This document shows positions 7,777 to 16,206 of a DNA stretch of 64,000 nt, one piece after another. Both the position numbers and the translations under genes were made by a program. This DNA is from Streptomyces marokkonensis (GTDB lineage Bacteria; Actinomycetota; Actinomycetes; Streptomycetales; Streptomycetaceae): assembly GCF_008312835.1 (NCBI RefSeq), contig NZ_VSKS01000006.1, forward strand, positions 248,001 to 312,000. Reading direction: 5' to 3'. The notes under the pieces were generated by a model. It was not told the DNA's origin, ran no database searches, and saw nothing but the letters and a program-made list of their open reading frames with translations. Position 1 is the first letter of the stretch; each line of letters opens with the position of its first letter.

Positions 7777-9839
7777 GCGATGCTCCCGTGTACGGCGTGC
7801 TGTGTATCGAACCAGCTGCAGAAGTCGAGCCATTCGAGGTCGTGCCAGACAGTTCTCAGGTCAGCGAGCCGGTCGGACGGCTCGACGCTACCGCCCTGCC
7901 AGCGTCGCCGGTACGCCTGGGCCAGTTCGGTCGGCAGGCGGTCCCAGACCATGTCGAGGAGCGCCCGCTCGGTCGGTGAGAAGCGACGGTCAGAGTCGGG
8001 CCACAGCAGGACAGGAACATAGGCCAGCAGGAGCTCCATCGCCTGCTTCAGATGGGCGGGGCGGTGCGAGAAGGCCACCGCCCGCGTGTACCTGCCGGCC
8101 CGCAATTGCTCCGCGAGATCGGCTGCCTGGGCTGCGTCCTGTTCGGCCAGCCAGTCAACGGGAGCCTTTGCCGCGCAGGTACTCATCTGTTCCAGGCCAG
8201 CCCGGGCATGGTCGTTGATCCACCACAAGTGGGCGGGGGGATTCAGCCGCATGCTCCAACGCACCACCACATCGTGGTTGACGCCCAGGCGCACACCGAA
8301 GTCGGTTTCCTCGGGTCTCCACCGCAGGAGCAGCGAGGTGGGGACGGCGACGTCCACATGCCGCAGTGGTGCCTGGCGCGGTCGGGCATGCTTGCGCGCC
8401 CAGGCGACGGCCTGCGCGAGCTTCGCCTCGACTGCCGTCTGGGTCGGAGCGCAGGCAATCTCTGCCCGCTCGCACACCGTGCCGCCATCTAGCAGCCACA
8501 AGCTCAGTGATTCAGGCCAGTCGTCGGCCACGGTGGCATGCAGGCTGACGACCAACCGCAGCCGTCGGGCGGTTTGGCCGCGCAACAGCTCCTCCTGGGC
8601 GTCGTTGAGTTCGATACGGGCCCCGCACGCATCCGCCCATGCCGTCACCCCGGGGCTGCAGAGATCGAGTCCGGCGTCGCTGCCGAGCGCCACGACGAAA
8701 CGGGTGAGCAGTGCTGTCCGGCTGTCACCGACCCTGGGAGCGCGGAGGACGAGTAGTTCGAGGAGGTCCCTGAGCAGGGCTGTGCCCGTGGCGTCCGACA
8801 CCAGCGCGTACGCATCAGCGGGCAGCAGGGGCAGTGCCTTACGCAGCCGCTGGGTCGTGAGCTTGCTGTCGACCCAAGAGGTGAGGAAGGACTGCGTCAC
8901 CAGGCAGATGCGCAGGCCATCCACCACGTGGAGGGCCCGGTGCACGAGGGCTGGGAGACCTCCCACGCCAGATTCCTTGATCGCATGCATGTCGTATCGG
9001 ACCCGGTCCAATTCATGCAGGGACCACGGTTCCGGCCAGGCCGCCGCAAGACCGATCGCGTCCAGCGCCGAGCGGAGGTCCTCAGCACCCAGCAGGCCCG
9101 GGCCCGGGCCATCGGCGCCGGTGCCACGGGGATTGTGCGCCAACCACAGATCGTGCACGGCGAAATGATCACCGTCGTGCTCCAGACTGACGATGTCCTG
9201 CCCAAGGACCGTATGGCGCAGCTTGTCCCTCAGTGCGGATACTTCGAAGTGTTCTCCTGCGCCCGGTATGCCCTGCCGCAGCAGTTTCGTTAGCTCCCGG
9301 GTAAACACGAGGTCGTACGCCTCCTGTTCTGCACCTGAGGCCATCAGCAGGGACAGGCGAGTCCGCCCGCCTCGCACGCCTGCCACGAGGGCCTTTACGT
9401 CAGGCACGGCACCAGCGGCGTGGCAGGTATCGACCAGGCCAATCACTCCGTTGACGCCCGGCTGCTCCGCCGCTTGGACGAGAAGATGACCTACGTTCAC
9501 CGCACTGCCCAGAACGTCGGGCTGCGCGTCAGCCCCCATCATGTACAACTCTGGGCGTCCTTGCGGCGCCATGCCGTGGCCGAGGAAGGCCAGGATCAGG
9601 GTGGCGCCAACATCGCCGGCGCGCCGGGCGGCCGTGCGCACTGCGGTCTCGATCCGTGTCTGCGTGACGGCCGCGCCGTACAGCAAAGCGCCCTCGTCGG
9701 CGAGCGCAGGGGAGCAGTACCCCAGATGCTCCTGCTGGAGCAGATCGGCCAGGGTTTGGGCGGCTCCCTCTAACTGATCCAAATGGCCCATGGCCGCGTT
9801 CTGGGGCGCCACAATGAGAAGCAGCCTCGACGCAGTCAT
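7773..9839 (-). CDS. Caspase-like protease fused to a VMAP C-terminal region
   Basis: 688 residues. The first ~230 form a caspase/C14-like fold: strand SRLLLIVAPQNA, catalytic His88 in LAFLGHGM, catalytic Cys139 in GLVDTCHAAG, and MASGAEQEAYD after it. The rest is a long alpha/beta region ending in a segment typical of vWA-MoxR-associated proteins: LLLAYVPVLLWPDSD, then a Trp-rich end with LEWLDFCSWFD. ATG at 9839 with AGGGGA upstream; overlaps both neighbours by 4 bases. In the known vWA-MoxR-VMAP conflict systems (described by Aravind and colleagues) the VMAP carries the variable effector; here that effector is a caspase, expected to cleave host proteins and arrest or kill the infected cell. 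Both dyad residues are present, so activity is plausible. No substrate can be read from sequence. Confidence 0.85.
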   Translation of the reverse strand: MTASRLLLIVAPQNAAMGHLDQLEGAAQTLADLLQQEHLGYCSPALADEGALLYGAAVTQTRIETAVRTAARRAGDVGATLILAFLGHGMAPQGRPELYMMGADAQPDVLGSAVNVGHLLVQAAEQPGVNGVIGLVDTCHAAGAVPDVKALVAGVRGGRTRLSLLMASGAEQEAYDLVFTRELTKLLRQGIPGAGEHFEVSALRDKLRHTVLGQDIVSLEHDGDHFAVHDLWLAHNPRGTGADGPGPGLLGAEDLRSALDAIGLAAAWPEPWSLHELDRVRYDMHAIKESGVGGLPALVHRALHVVDGLRICLVTQSFLTSWVDSKLTTQRLRKALPLLPADAYALVSDATGTALLRDLLELLVLRAPRVGDSRTALLTRFVVALGSDAGLDLCSPGVTAWADACGARIELNDAQEELLRGQTARRLRLVVSLHATVADDWPESLSLWLLDGGTVCERAEIACAPTQTAVEAKLAQAVAWARKHARPRQAPLRHVDVAVPTSLLLRWRPEETDFGVRLGVNHDVVVRWSMRLNPPAHLWWINDHARAGLEQMSTCAAKAPVDWLAEQDAAQAADLAEQLRAGRYTRAVAFSHRPAHLKQAMELLLAYVPVLLWPDSDRRFSPTERALLDMVWDRLPTELAQAYRRRWQGGSVEPSDRLADLRTVWHDLEWLDFCSWFDTQHAVHGSIA

Positions 9840-10804
9840 GCAGGTCCCCTGTCCCCGGCAGCCCGCAGGGCCTCCATGACCGGGCCGGCCACGCTGGCCT
9901 GCGCAAGGTATTTCGTGGCCGTGTGGACCCAAATCCCGTCGGAGTCCACCCGATCGGTCAGGGGCAGGCAGCCAGCGGCGTTAGGCAGGATGGCCCGCTC
10001 CAGCCGCGGGCGCGGGGCGATGATGTCGTCCCGGTCCCAGAAGTTGAGCCAACGGTGCACACAGTTGGGGGTGGCGGGCGGCTGGGGCCGCAAGCGCGGG
10101 TGCACGACAGTACGCATGCCGATTGGAGATCCCACCGTCACCAGCAGCGGTATGGATCCTTGATAGTGGTGCAGCGCCTCCAGGGCAACAACGCTTCCGA
10201 GCGAGTGCGCGATTACAACCGTCGGCCGGTCCTCATGCAGGAAGCTGAGAAGACGGCTTCGGATACGTTCGTCGAGAGTGCGGCCGTCGTCGTCAGCCTC
10301 GGACCTGGCCAGGTAGCGAGTCACCTGGGCGAGGTGACCAGCCATGAGACGGCTGCTCGCCCACTGACCCCCGCGGCGCACTCCGGGCAAGGCCAGCAGG
10401 GTTGTACAAACATTCACCAGCCGCCGTACTAAGTTTCCACTGCCTTGCGCCTGCTGCGCGGCGGTCAGTTCCACACGAGCGTGCTGCAGGATGCGTCGCT
10501 CGCCCTCATCGGAACAGGTATCCAGGTGCGTGTCGATCACGTCGCCCAGCAACTGACGGAACGCCTCGGCCTCGCCAACGTTAGCGAGCGGTGCCAAGCC
10601 GCCTTGTGCCATCGGACGCATGAACAGGTCTCCGTAGTACGCGAAGACTGCTTCAACGGAGCCCTGTCGAGCCAGTGCCGAGCCCTGCGACGAATGGCCC
10701 GCCTTGCGAGCTCCCATGGCCAATGCACGGAGCCAGGAGTCGCGCTCCCCCTCAGGGTCTCGTGCACTACCAATCCCATGAACGAACACTAAGCCTGATC
10801 TCAC
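9836..10804 (-). CDS. Alpha/beta hydrolase (esterase/lipase-like), first gene of the VMAP operon
   Basis: 322 residues from a GTG at 10804 that has GGGGGAGGGGG just upstream; two ATGs further out have poorer sites. The early FVHGIGSAR segment is the oxyanion-hole region, AHSLGS carries the nucleophile Ser201, and GIWVHTATKYLA late in the protein supplies a likely catalytic His; an Asp in NFWDRDDI is a candidate third member. No signal peptide or membrane segment is seen, so it is probably cytosolic. Stop and next start overlap (ATGA), tying it to the caspase-VMAP gene. It may be a lipase-like second effector or a sensor of lipid damage; both are inference. It heads the minus-strand operon and faces the Pycsar-like operon across a shared promoter region. 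Confidence 0.85.
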   Translation of the reverse strand: MRSGLVFVHGIGSARDPEGERDSWLRALAMGARKAGHSSQGSALARQGSVEAVFAYYGDLFMRPMAQGGLAPLANVGEAEAFRQLLGDVIDTHLDTCSDEGERRILQHARVELTAAQQAQGSGNLVRRLVNVCTTLLALPGVRRGGQWASSRLMAGHLAQVTRYLARSEADDDGRTLDERIRSRLLSFLHEDRPTVVIAHSLGSVVALEALHHYQGSIPLLVTVGSPIGMRTVVHPRLRPQPPATPNCVHRWLNFWDRDDIIAPRPRLERAILPNAAGCLPLTDRVDSDGIWVHTATKYLAQASVAGPVMEALRAAGDRGPA

Positions 10805-11120
10805 TGCAAACCCCCTCCCCCGCATGCTCTCCCACCACACAAGTTACAGGTCAGCGGCGTGGTAAGGGTCAAAATTAGCAAGCGCAGCACGTGCAATGAA
10901 CGAGCGCGCAAGAAAGCATGAGGTGTTCGAGTGGACCTGCGACTGCTGCCCCACCGTCGCCTGTGGAGCACTCGATCCGGGCAGCGTCGTGGTTCAAACC
11001 AAACCAGGCTCCCGACTGTGACCGATCGATCGCGATCGCTACCACCTGGTGGGCAGCTGCGTTCCGGCCGCCTGCCCAGACTGCTACTCCAAGCCGCAAG
11101 GCAACGACAAGGAGAAGGCA
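10805..11120. promoter_or_regulatory. Shared divergent promoter region of the two conflict operons
   Basis: This 316-base stretch separates the minus-strand hydrolase/caspase/MoxR/vWA operon from the plus-strand effector/Crp/cyclase operon. The seven-base arms tcgagtg (10927-10933) and cactcga (10969-10975) form an inverted repeat, and cgatcgatcgcgatcg near 11025-11040 is strongly palindromic. The cNMP-binding Crp-type protein encoded at 11682-12341 is the obvious candidate to bind here, but there is no exact TGTGA-type Crp site, so this is inference. A short cysteine-rich frame is annotated separately. Confidence 0.45.
10896..11021 (+). CDS. Possible 41-residue cysteine-rich small protein
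   Basis: ATG to TGA frame, with the cluster TCDCCPTVACG in the middle and a short C-terminal tail. It is in the same frame as the PycTM-like gene further on, separated by the TGA, so it could be a leader peptide or the remnant of a longer N-terminus. There is no convincing Shine-Dalgarno sequence. Four close Cys could bind metal. I cannot match it to a family, and it may be chance. Confidence 0.25.
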   Translation: MNERARKHEVFEWTCDCCPTVACGALDPGSVVVQTKPGSRL

Positions 11121-11639
11121 GTGGAAGAACCCGAGTCGCAGAACGTCCCGCTGCACGTCTCGACAACAACCGGCGTACCTGCGAGTGATGACAACAGGAT
11201 GTTCGTCGAGGTGCAGCGCGCGGATACGAAAGCAACAGCACTGAGTGGAGTAGCCGGTGCCCTACTTGCGATCACGGCAGGGACTGCGCTGTCCGCACCG
11301 GTGAACTCGTCGCGCATGCTCAGCGTGGCTGTGGCGCTGGTGGGCGCACTGCTCGGGGCAGCCCTGGTATCGGCACTGATGGCCCTGCGCCCCATCTTCC
11401 CGAAGGACGACGGGCTCGTTTGGCGTGAGGAGTTCGTCGGCGGAGGCAGCGGAAGCAGGCACTCGTCGGCAGCCCTACCGCCACGTCCGGTGAGCTGCGC
11501 CGAGATACCGGAACGTGAGGCCGCCCTGACCGCCCTTGCGCGCCGAAAGTTCCGGGCGGTCAAGGTGGCCGTCGATCTCACCGTGGCCGCAATCAGTGTG
11601 GCCGGATTGGTCCTGTTGCTCACCTTACTCGCCTCCTGA
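11121..11639 (+). CDS. Pycsar-effector-like membrane protein (PycTM/DUF5706 type)
   Basis: 172 residues from GTG at 11121 with AAGGAG seven bases upstream. The hallmark is FVEVQRADTKATALSGVAGA, an amphipathic helix with Arg-Ala-Asp-x-Lys-Ala leading into the first membrane segment, followed by a second hydrophobic stretch (LSVAVALVGALLGAALVSA), a loop with ALRPIFPKDDG, and a last helix VAAISVAGLVLLLTLLA preceded by LARRKFRAVKVA. This order fits the PycTM family, membrane effectors activated by cyclic pyrimidine nucleotides that depolarise the cell. It lies 42 bases before the Crp gene and shares an operon with a class III cyclase. Assignment rests on motif order and context; the ligand is unknown. 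Confidence 0.8.
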   Translation: MEEPESQNVPLHVSTTTGVPASDDNRMFVEVQRADTKATALSGVAGALLAITAGTALSAPVNSSRMLSVAVALVGALLGAALVSALMALRPIFPKDDGLVWREEFVGGGSGSRHSSAALPPRPVSCAEIPEREAALTALARRKFRAVKVAVDLTVAAISVAGLVLLLTLLAS

Positions 11640-11681
11640 AAATCTCACCCTCTATGGGTTGGTCCTTACGTTTGGGGGGAT

Positions 11682-12341
11682 ATGTATCAGTCGCACATGG
11701 CAGTGATCGGCGAGAGTCTGTGGTTGCAGTTGCGTGCCCTTGCCCCCATGCGGGTGCGCCCGGCCCGCAGCGTCCTCTTGAGGCAGGGGGATCCCGGTAC
11801 CCATGTGGTCTTGCTGGCTTCGGGGTCGACCATCGTGACGTTGACGGGGCCGAACGGGGAACGGGCCTTGCTCGCGATACGCGGCCCTGGTGAGCTGCTC
11901 GGCGAACTGGCCGTCCTGGATGCGCAGCCCCGCTCGGCTTCTGTGATCGCTGCGGAATCCTGCCACGTGCATCTCATTCCGGCTCCCGATTTCCTTTCAT
12001 TTGTCGAGAGCAACGGCCTACTCAACCCGTTGCTACGCCATGCGATCGCGCGGGTCAGGGAGTCCGAGGCCGTCAGGCTGGAACTCGCCACCGCGTGTGT
12101 TCCCGTACGTCTGGCCGGTGCCCTTCGCCGGCTCGTGGATGCAGCTGCGACGAATCAGCCAGCGGTCAGTGTCCGACTGACTCAGGAAGAGCTCTCCCAG
12201 ATGATCGGTGCGTCCCGCAACGCCGTCGGTACGGCGATCAAGCCGTGGCGGGAGGAAGGCTGGCTGGAGACGGATCCGGGTGGCGGACTGCTGATCCACG
12301 ACATCACATCGATCACGGCCCACGCCCGCAGCACGATGTGA
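11682..12341 (+). CDS. Crp/Fnr-type cyclic-nucleotide-binding transcription regulator
   Basis: 219 residues. N-terminal cNMP-binding beta barrel (residues ~15-125) with the phosphate-binding cassette GELLGELAVLDAQPRSASV; the Glu and the Arg-Ser pair that hold the cyclic nucleotide in Crp are kept, so ligand binding is plausible. A dimer helix follows, then a winged helix-turn-helix (RLTQEELSQMIGASRNAVGT). GGGGGG sits four bases before the ATG; a second ATG at 11697 is possible but has no ribosome binding site. Placed between the membrane effector and the cyclase, it probably reads the same cyclic nucleotide and may autoregulate the operon or the divergent one. Canonical Pycsar operons have only cyclase and effector, so a regulator here is unusual. 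Confidence 0.9.
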   Translation: MYQSHMAVIGESLWLQLRALAPMRVRPARSVLLRQGDPGTHVVLLASGSTIVTLTGPNGERALLAIRGPGELLGELAVLDAQPRSASVIAAESCHVHLIPAPDFLSFVESNGLLNPLLRHAIARVRESEAVRLELATACVPVRLAGALRRLVDAAATNQPAVSVRLTQEELSQMIGASRNAVGTAIKPWREEGWLETDPGGGLLIHDITSITAHARSTM

Positions 12342-12446
12342 CCGGCCGCACCCGGGCGGTGCCCAGTAGTGGGCACCAGAGCGTGCCCGGGCCGATCAGC
12401 ATGGGGCACTCGATTCCTCCGTCGTGACCGAAAGGTCGGTGACAGT

Positions 12447-13250
12447 GTGCCCCTTTCCTCGCCTTCGTCCGTCGACGTGCCACCGGAGCAGGCACTCCTG
12501 GCCGTGGATATGCAGGGCTACAGCCAGATTCCGGAAGCGAAGATGGCGCCCGTCCGTTCGGATCTGGATGACGTCCTCACCAATGTGCTGGCCCACGTTG
12601 GACTGCAGGATCCACGAGACCGGCCCGGTGCATTCAAGGACACCGGAGATGGAGCCATCTTCGTTATGCCGGCCAAGGACATCGCACGGCTGGTCGACCC
12701 GCTGCTGGAACACCTGCACACAGCGCTCGTCCGGTACGACCGGGAACGGCTCGCTAACGCACCAGCGATCCGACTGCGTGCCGCTGTGCACGTCGGCCCG
12801 CTCACCCTGCCCGCCCATCGCGGCGATGCCATCAACGAGGTGTGCCGACTGCTCGACAGCCAGGTCGTGCGCGCGGGCCTCACCGTGGCCCGGGAACACC
12901 GAGGCGGCTTTCTGGCCGCCGTCGTCTCAGAGGCGGCGTTCCGGCGGACCGTCCGCGCGGGACGCACGCCGGACCTCAACGAGGAACGCTTCCTCCGCGC
13001 CACGGCGCGGGTGCACGGCAAGACATTCGAGGAGCCGTGCTGGCTGTTCGTACCCCAGATGACACCGCAAGCCCTCGCACCGCTCCTCAGCCCAGAGTCC
13101 CTCGGAGGCGGGGGCGGAACAACCGCGCCGACGTCGTCGGCCGGTTCGAACAGCCCGGCTGGCGCCGTCTTCCAGTTCAACGGCGAAATGACCGACAGCA
13201 CCGTGATCAACACGGTCGGAACGATGCACATCGACCGGCGCCGGATCTGA
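12447..13250 (+). CDS. Class III nucleotide cyclase-like protein (PycC-like)
   Basis: 267 residues from GTG at 12447 (GAAAGG upstream). The cyclase fold is marked by LLAVDMQGYSQ (metal Asp21), FKDTGDGAIFVM (second metal Asp68) and RLRAAVHVGPL. Both metal-binding Asp are present, so it is likely active. Single-domain cyclases of this kind, paired with PycTM-type effectors, make cCMP or cUMP in Pycsar phage defence; which base is made here cannot be told. After ~residue 215 comes a flexible tail rich in Gly, Ser and Thr, closing with FQFNGEMTDSTVINTVGT, a short beta-prone Asn/Thr/Gly/Val motif reminiscent of amyloid-signalling (RHIM-like) tails in actinobacterial effectors. Same operon as the Crp gene, 105 bases apart. 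Confidence 0.8.
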   Translation: MPLSSPSSVDVPPEQALLAVDMQGYSQIPEAKMAPVRSDLDDVLTNVLAHVGLQDPRDRPGAFKDTGDGAIFVMPAKDIARLVDPLLEHLHTALVRYDRERLANAPAIRLRAAVHVGPLTLPAHRGDAINEVCRLLDSQVVRAGLTVAREHRGGFLAAVVSEAAFRRTVRAGRTPDLNEERFLRATARVHGKTFEEPCWLFVPQMTPQALAPLLSPESLGGGGGTTAPTSSAGSNSPAGAVFQFNGEMTDSTVINTVGTMHIDRRRI

Positions 13251-13300
13251 CCGTGCCCGTGCCCTCGCACCGAGCCGCATCGAAAGGAACCAGAGAGCGC

Positions 13301-15517
13301 ATGTCCGATGACCGTTCCCCTTTTCCGCGCCACTCTCCCAACGAGCTCGAGTCTCTGTCGACGGGAGCAGATCGCATGGCTCCGCGTCCGCTGGACCCAA
13401 GCAGTAGCGCCCCTGAAGGCACGGAGACCGTTGGCGCCGGCCGGGCCGCCCCGGCAGCGTTCGTCGTGCCTCCCGTACCGGACACTGGGCCGGCACCGAT
13501 CACGGTGAACCGTCCGGAGTTGTTCGTCAATCACGCCGACAAGATCATCAATGAGACCCGCAAACCGGGCATCCTCGAAGGCTCCACGCTTTCGCGTCAC
13601 CGGATCAAGCAGGAGCCGATCGCCCGCGAAGGCCAGTGGGCAGAGACGTGGCAGCATGCTCTGGATCCGGCGGGGTTACACCCGCGGAAGCACGTACTGA
13701 TCGTCGTCGCCCCGCGGTCGTACGGATCGACCACCCTGGCCCTGCACCTCCTCGCCGAGCACACGGGCGAGGAGACCGACATCGTGAAACTGGACGCGGA
13801 CTGGAAGACACCCAAAGTGGGCTGGCTTCCCGCCGAGGAGCGCCACGCCTACCAGGTCGACCTCAAAGACCCTGAGCATGACCGGATCACGGCCGATTTC
13901 CTCACCATGCTGGAAGAGCATGCCGGACTTCTGGAAAAGCTGGGCTCCTACCTCGTCCTGAATGTGGCCAAGGACCTGTGGACTGACCGATACGTCCCGG
14001 TCCAGTCAGGCATTCACGTCGTCCACCTCAACGAGCCACCTCCGGCCCAGAGTGTCGTGGAGGCCCGGCTGAGGGCTCGCAAGGCCCCCGGCCTGGTTGC
14101 CTACCTTCACTCCGTCGACAAGACCAAGGCTCCGCTAAACCGTCTCGACGCCGTGGAAGCGGCTCGCACGGCGGACTCGATCATGCTTGCGTGGCAGGAA
14201 CACGAACAGCTGACCGATTCCTCGCTCCCCATGGACGTCCCGTCATCGTGGTCCGCACTCGATGCCGGACTGGCCGAACGGATCACGTCCGCCCTGTCCG
14301 ACTGGCGGGACAAACTCGACATCCTGTTCGGAGAGATGGTCTCCGTGCATGGAGGCAAGGACAAGTCGCTGCCGCTGGAGGACCGCTGCCTCCTCCTGGC
14401 CCTCGCCGTGCGGCAATCCGCTCCGATGCCCGAAGTGGCCAAGGCCGCCCGGGACCTGCAGCAAATCATCAGCGCCGACGCTGCCGGCGAGAGGGGCTTC
14501 GCTTCGACGACAAGTGCAGCATTCGCCGGCCGTGGGCTGCGCCGCCGTGTCGTCGATGCCGGCGCCGGAGTTGGCAGCCACGACGAAGTCGTCTTCGACC
14601 AACCCGGCTACGGCAGGGCCGTCCTGACCTATGTCTGGGACAACTACGAGGTCATGCGCGAGCCCTTGCTGAAGTGGCTCACGTCCGGGGACGGTAGCGA
14701 GGCAAATGAGCACGTCGTGGATGCCATCGCCGCCCTGACCCTGCGGCACGGGAACATCGGCCATCTCGTCCAACTCGGATCCGCGACCTACCCGGTGAAG
14801 AAGGAACTCCTCAGCGCACTCCTGGTGCAGGCCGTCCAGGACGAGCACGTCGGCCGCCAGGTATGGAGCATTCTGTATGGCTGGGCATCGGTCAAGGAAC
14901 GCGCGAACACCGTGGTGGCCACCTGCCGACAGGTCTTGAGCACCCCAGATGTCACCTCTTCTCAGGCCAGGATGGCCATGGTCCGCCTACGGCGAGCCGC
15001 CAACAGCGGGCACGAATCAGCCTGGTCTGAGGCTCTCAAAGCCTTCGCCGAGCAGGCTCAGCACCCCGCTGGGGTGGCCCGGCTTATCACCGAAGTACGC
15101 GCATGGCAGCAGTCAGGTCGGACCCGCGGTGCCGGCACTGCGGCCTTCCTGGCCCTCATGTCCGTACCGGGCACCACCATCCCGTGGCTGCTGTCCGATG
15201 CAGTCCCTTCCGAGGTGGACGTGAAGCGGGCACTGCAGGACCTGTTGGGAGACATCGCCACGGCACCGGACGCCATCAACCACCTCACCACATGGATCAG
15301 GCAGTCAGCGACCGACCCCGACACCTACGCCCGCGTCCGCGACGGGTTGCTCCCCGTCCTGCGCGGCCAAAAGATTTTCAAGGCTTCCGTGAGCCTGATG
15401 CAGGCGCTTGAGCACGTTTCGGTCGACGGGGAGACAAACGCGGCCAACGACTTCTGGGACCGTCTCGTAGACCCGCGCGTCCGCACGGTGATTCAGCTCA
15501 ACAGGGACCCGGCGTGA
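13301..15517 (+). CDS. Large protein with a degenerate P-loop, unknown function
   Basis: 738 residues from ATG at 13301 (GAAAGGA 13 bases upstream). N-terminus to ~residue 65 is disordered (Pro/Ala/Gly-rich). HVLIVVAPRSYGSTTLALHL at 131-150 resembles a Walker A strand-loop-helix, but the invariant Lys is Ser (G-S-T-T), so classical ATP hydrolysis is doubtful. A possible Walker-B-like strand is LGSYLVLNVAKDLWTD. The rest (~220-738) is alpha-helical with repeat-like pairs of helices, as in the sensor halves of STAND proteins. I do not recognise the family. It overlaps the next gene by 4 bases and follows the cyclase by 50, so it belongs to the cyclase operon; a role as target sensor or scaffold is inference. 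Confidence 0.8.
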   Translation: MSDDRSPFPRHSPNELESLSTGADRMAPRPLDPSSSAPEGTETVGAGRAAPAAFVVPPVPDTGPAPITVNRPELFVNHADKIINETRKPGILEGSTLSRHRIKQEPIAREGQWAETWQHALDPAGLHPRKHVLIVVAPRSYGSTTLALHLLAEHTGEETDIVKLDADWKTPKVGWLPAEERHAYQVDLKDPEHDRITADFLTMLEEHAGLLEKLGSYLVLNVAKDLWTDRYVPVQSGIHVVHLNEPPPAQSVVEARLRARKAPGLVAYLHSVDKTKAPLNRLDAVEAARTADSIMLAWQEHEQLTDSSLPMDVPSSWSALDAGLAERITSALSDWRDKLDILFGEMVSVHGGKDKSLPLEDRCLLLALAVRQSAPMPEVAKAARDLQQIISADAAGERGFASTTSAAFAGRGLRRRVVDAGAGVGSHDEVVFDQPGYGRAVLTYVWDNYEVMREPLLKWLTSGDGSEANEHVVDAIAALTLRHGNIGHLVQLGSATYPVKKELLSALLVQAVQDEHVGRQVWSILYGWASVKERANTVVATCRQVLSTPDVTSSQARMAMVRLRRAANSGHESAWSEALKAFAEQAQHPAGVARLITEVRAWQQSGRTRGAGTAAFLALMSVPGTTIPWLLSDAVPSEVDVKRALQDLLGDIATAPDAINHLTTWIRQSATDPDTYARVRDGLLPVLRGQKIFKASVSLMQALEHVSVDGETNAANDFWDRLVDPRVRTVIQLNRDPA

Positions 15518-16206
15518 GGTGGTTCTGGCAGCGCCGGGCCCGTACGATCCACTGCACCCAGCCACGGATGCTCCGCTGCGCGACCCCCGGTATCCACTTC
15601 GAGGCCACGTTCACGATCGAGTGGCGCCCCGCGTTACGGACCCGGCCCAATCTCGAAGACCTCGTACTCAGCCAGACCCTAGCGCGGGCCGGCGAGGTTG
15701 CGCAGCTCTTCCCAGCCGTCGAGGTGCGCACCGCGCAGGACACCATCAACGCCGAGCTCGGCGCCCCGGAACACACCCGCGCCACCGGGTACCGGTGTCT
15801 GGCTGCCCGTGTGGAACTGGCGCTCTCGGAGAGCTCACGGGAGGACCTTGCTCAGCAGCAGGCTGACGAGGCACGGGTACGGCGGCTGCGGTTCCTCCGC
15901 ACGAACCTGTACGAGCAGCCCGACCTTTTCGTGCTGGACCGGATCGAAAAGCAAGGTGATTGGCCGGGCGCTCAGCAGGTTGCCGAATGGCAGCGCCTGG
16001 CACGGTGGATGGTCGCGGCTGACGAATGGTGGCAGCCCATGCTCGACCAGTGGGAAAAGGTCGGCCAGGGCTTCAACGACATTGAGCTGCAGAACCGGGC
16101 CATGCTCGCGCTCTGCGACGCGCTCCAGAAGCTGAAGGGCGATGATGCGTCGGACGACTCCTCCGTCCCTTCTCCTGGTGCTGCGAAAGGGCGGTGCGAG
16201 GAATGA
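15514..16206 (+). CDS. Unknown protein of the cyclase operon
   Basis: 230 residues, GTG start overlapping the preceding stop (GTGA). An N-terminal beta-rich segment (FEATFTIEWRPALRTRPN) is followed by long amphipathic helices (QQQADEARVRRLRFLRTNLY; the Trp-rich LARWMVAADEWWQPMLDQW) and an acidic Ser-rich tail. No signal peptide or membrane helix is clear. The layout of a beta domain then a charged coiled coil faintly recalls band-7/SPFH proteins, but I would not claim this. Overlaps on both sides make stoichiometric production with its neighbours likely, so it may bind them. Confidence 0.75.
   Translation: MRWFWQRRARTIHCTQPRMLRCATPGIHFEATFTIEWRPALRTRPNLEDLVLSQTLARAGEVAQLFPAVEVRTAQDTINAELGAPEHTRATGYRCLAARVELALSESSREDLAQQQADEARVRRLRFLRTNLYEQPDLFVLDRIEKQGDWPGAQQVAEWQRLARWMVAADEWWQPMLDQWEKVGQGFNDIELQNRAMLALCDALQKLKGDDASDDSSVPSPGAAKGRCEE

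Noticed and set aside
7776-7833. MoxR start at 7833
   Set aside because: The extra 19 residues are antisense-like in composition and would overlap the caspase gene by 61 bases; the ATGA overlap at 7776 is the usual coupling.
12842-13300. Long N-terminal extension of the protein starting at 13301
   Set aside because: It overlaps the whole end of the cyclase gene in another frame and has no ribosome binding site; ATG at 13301 fits spacing and operon structure.
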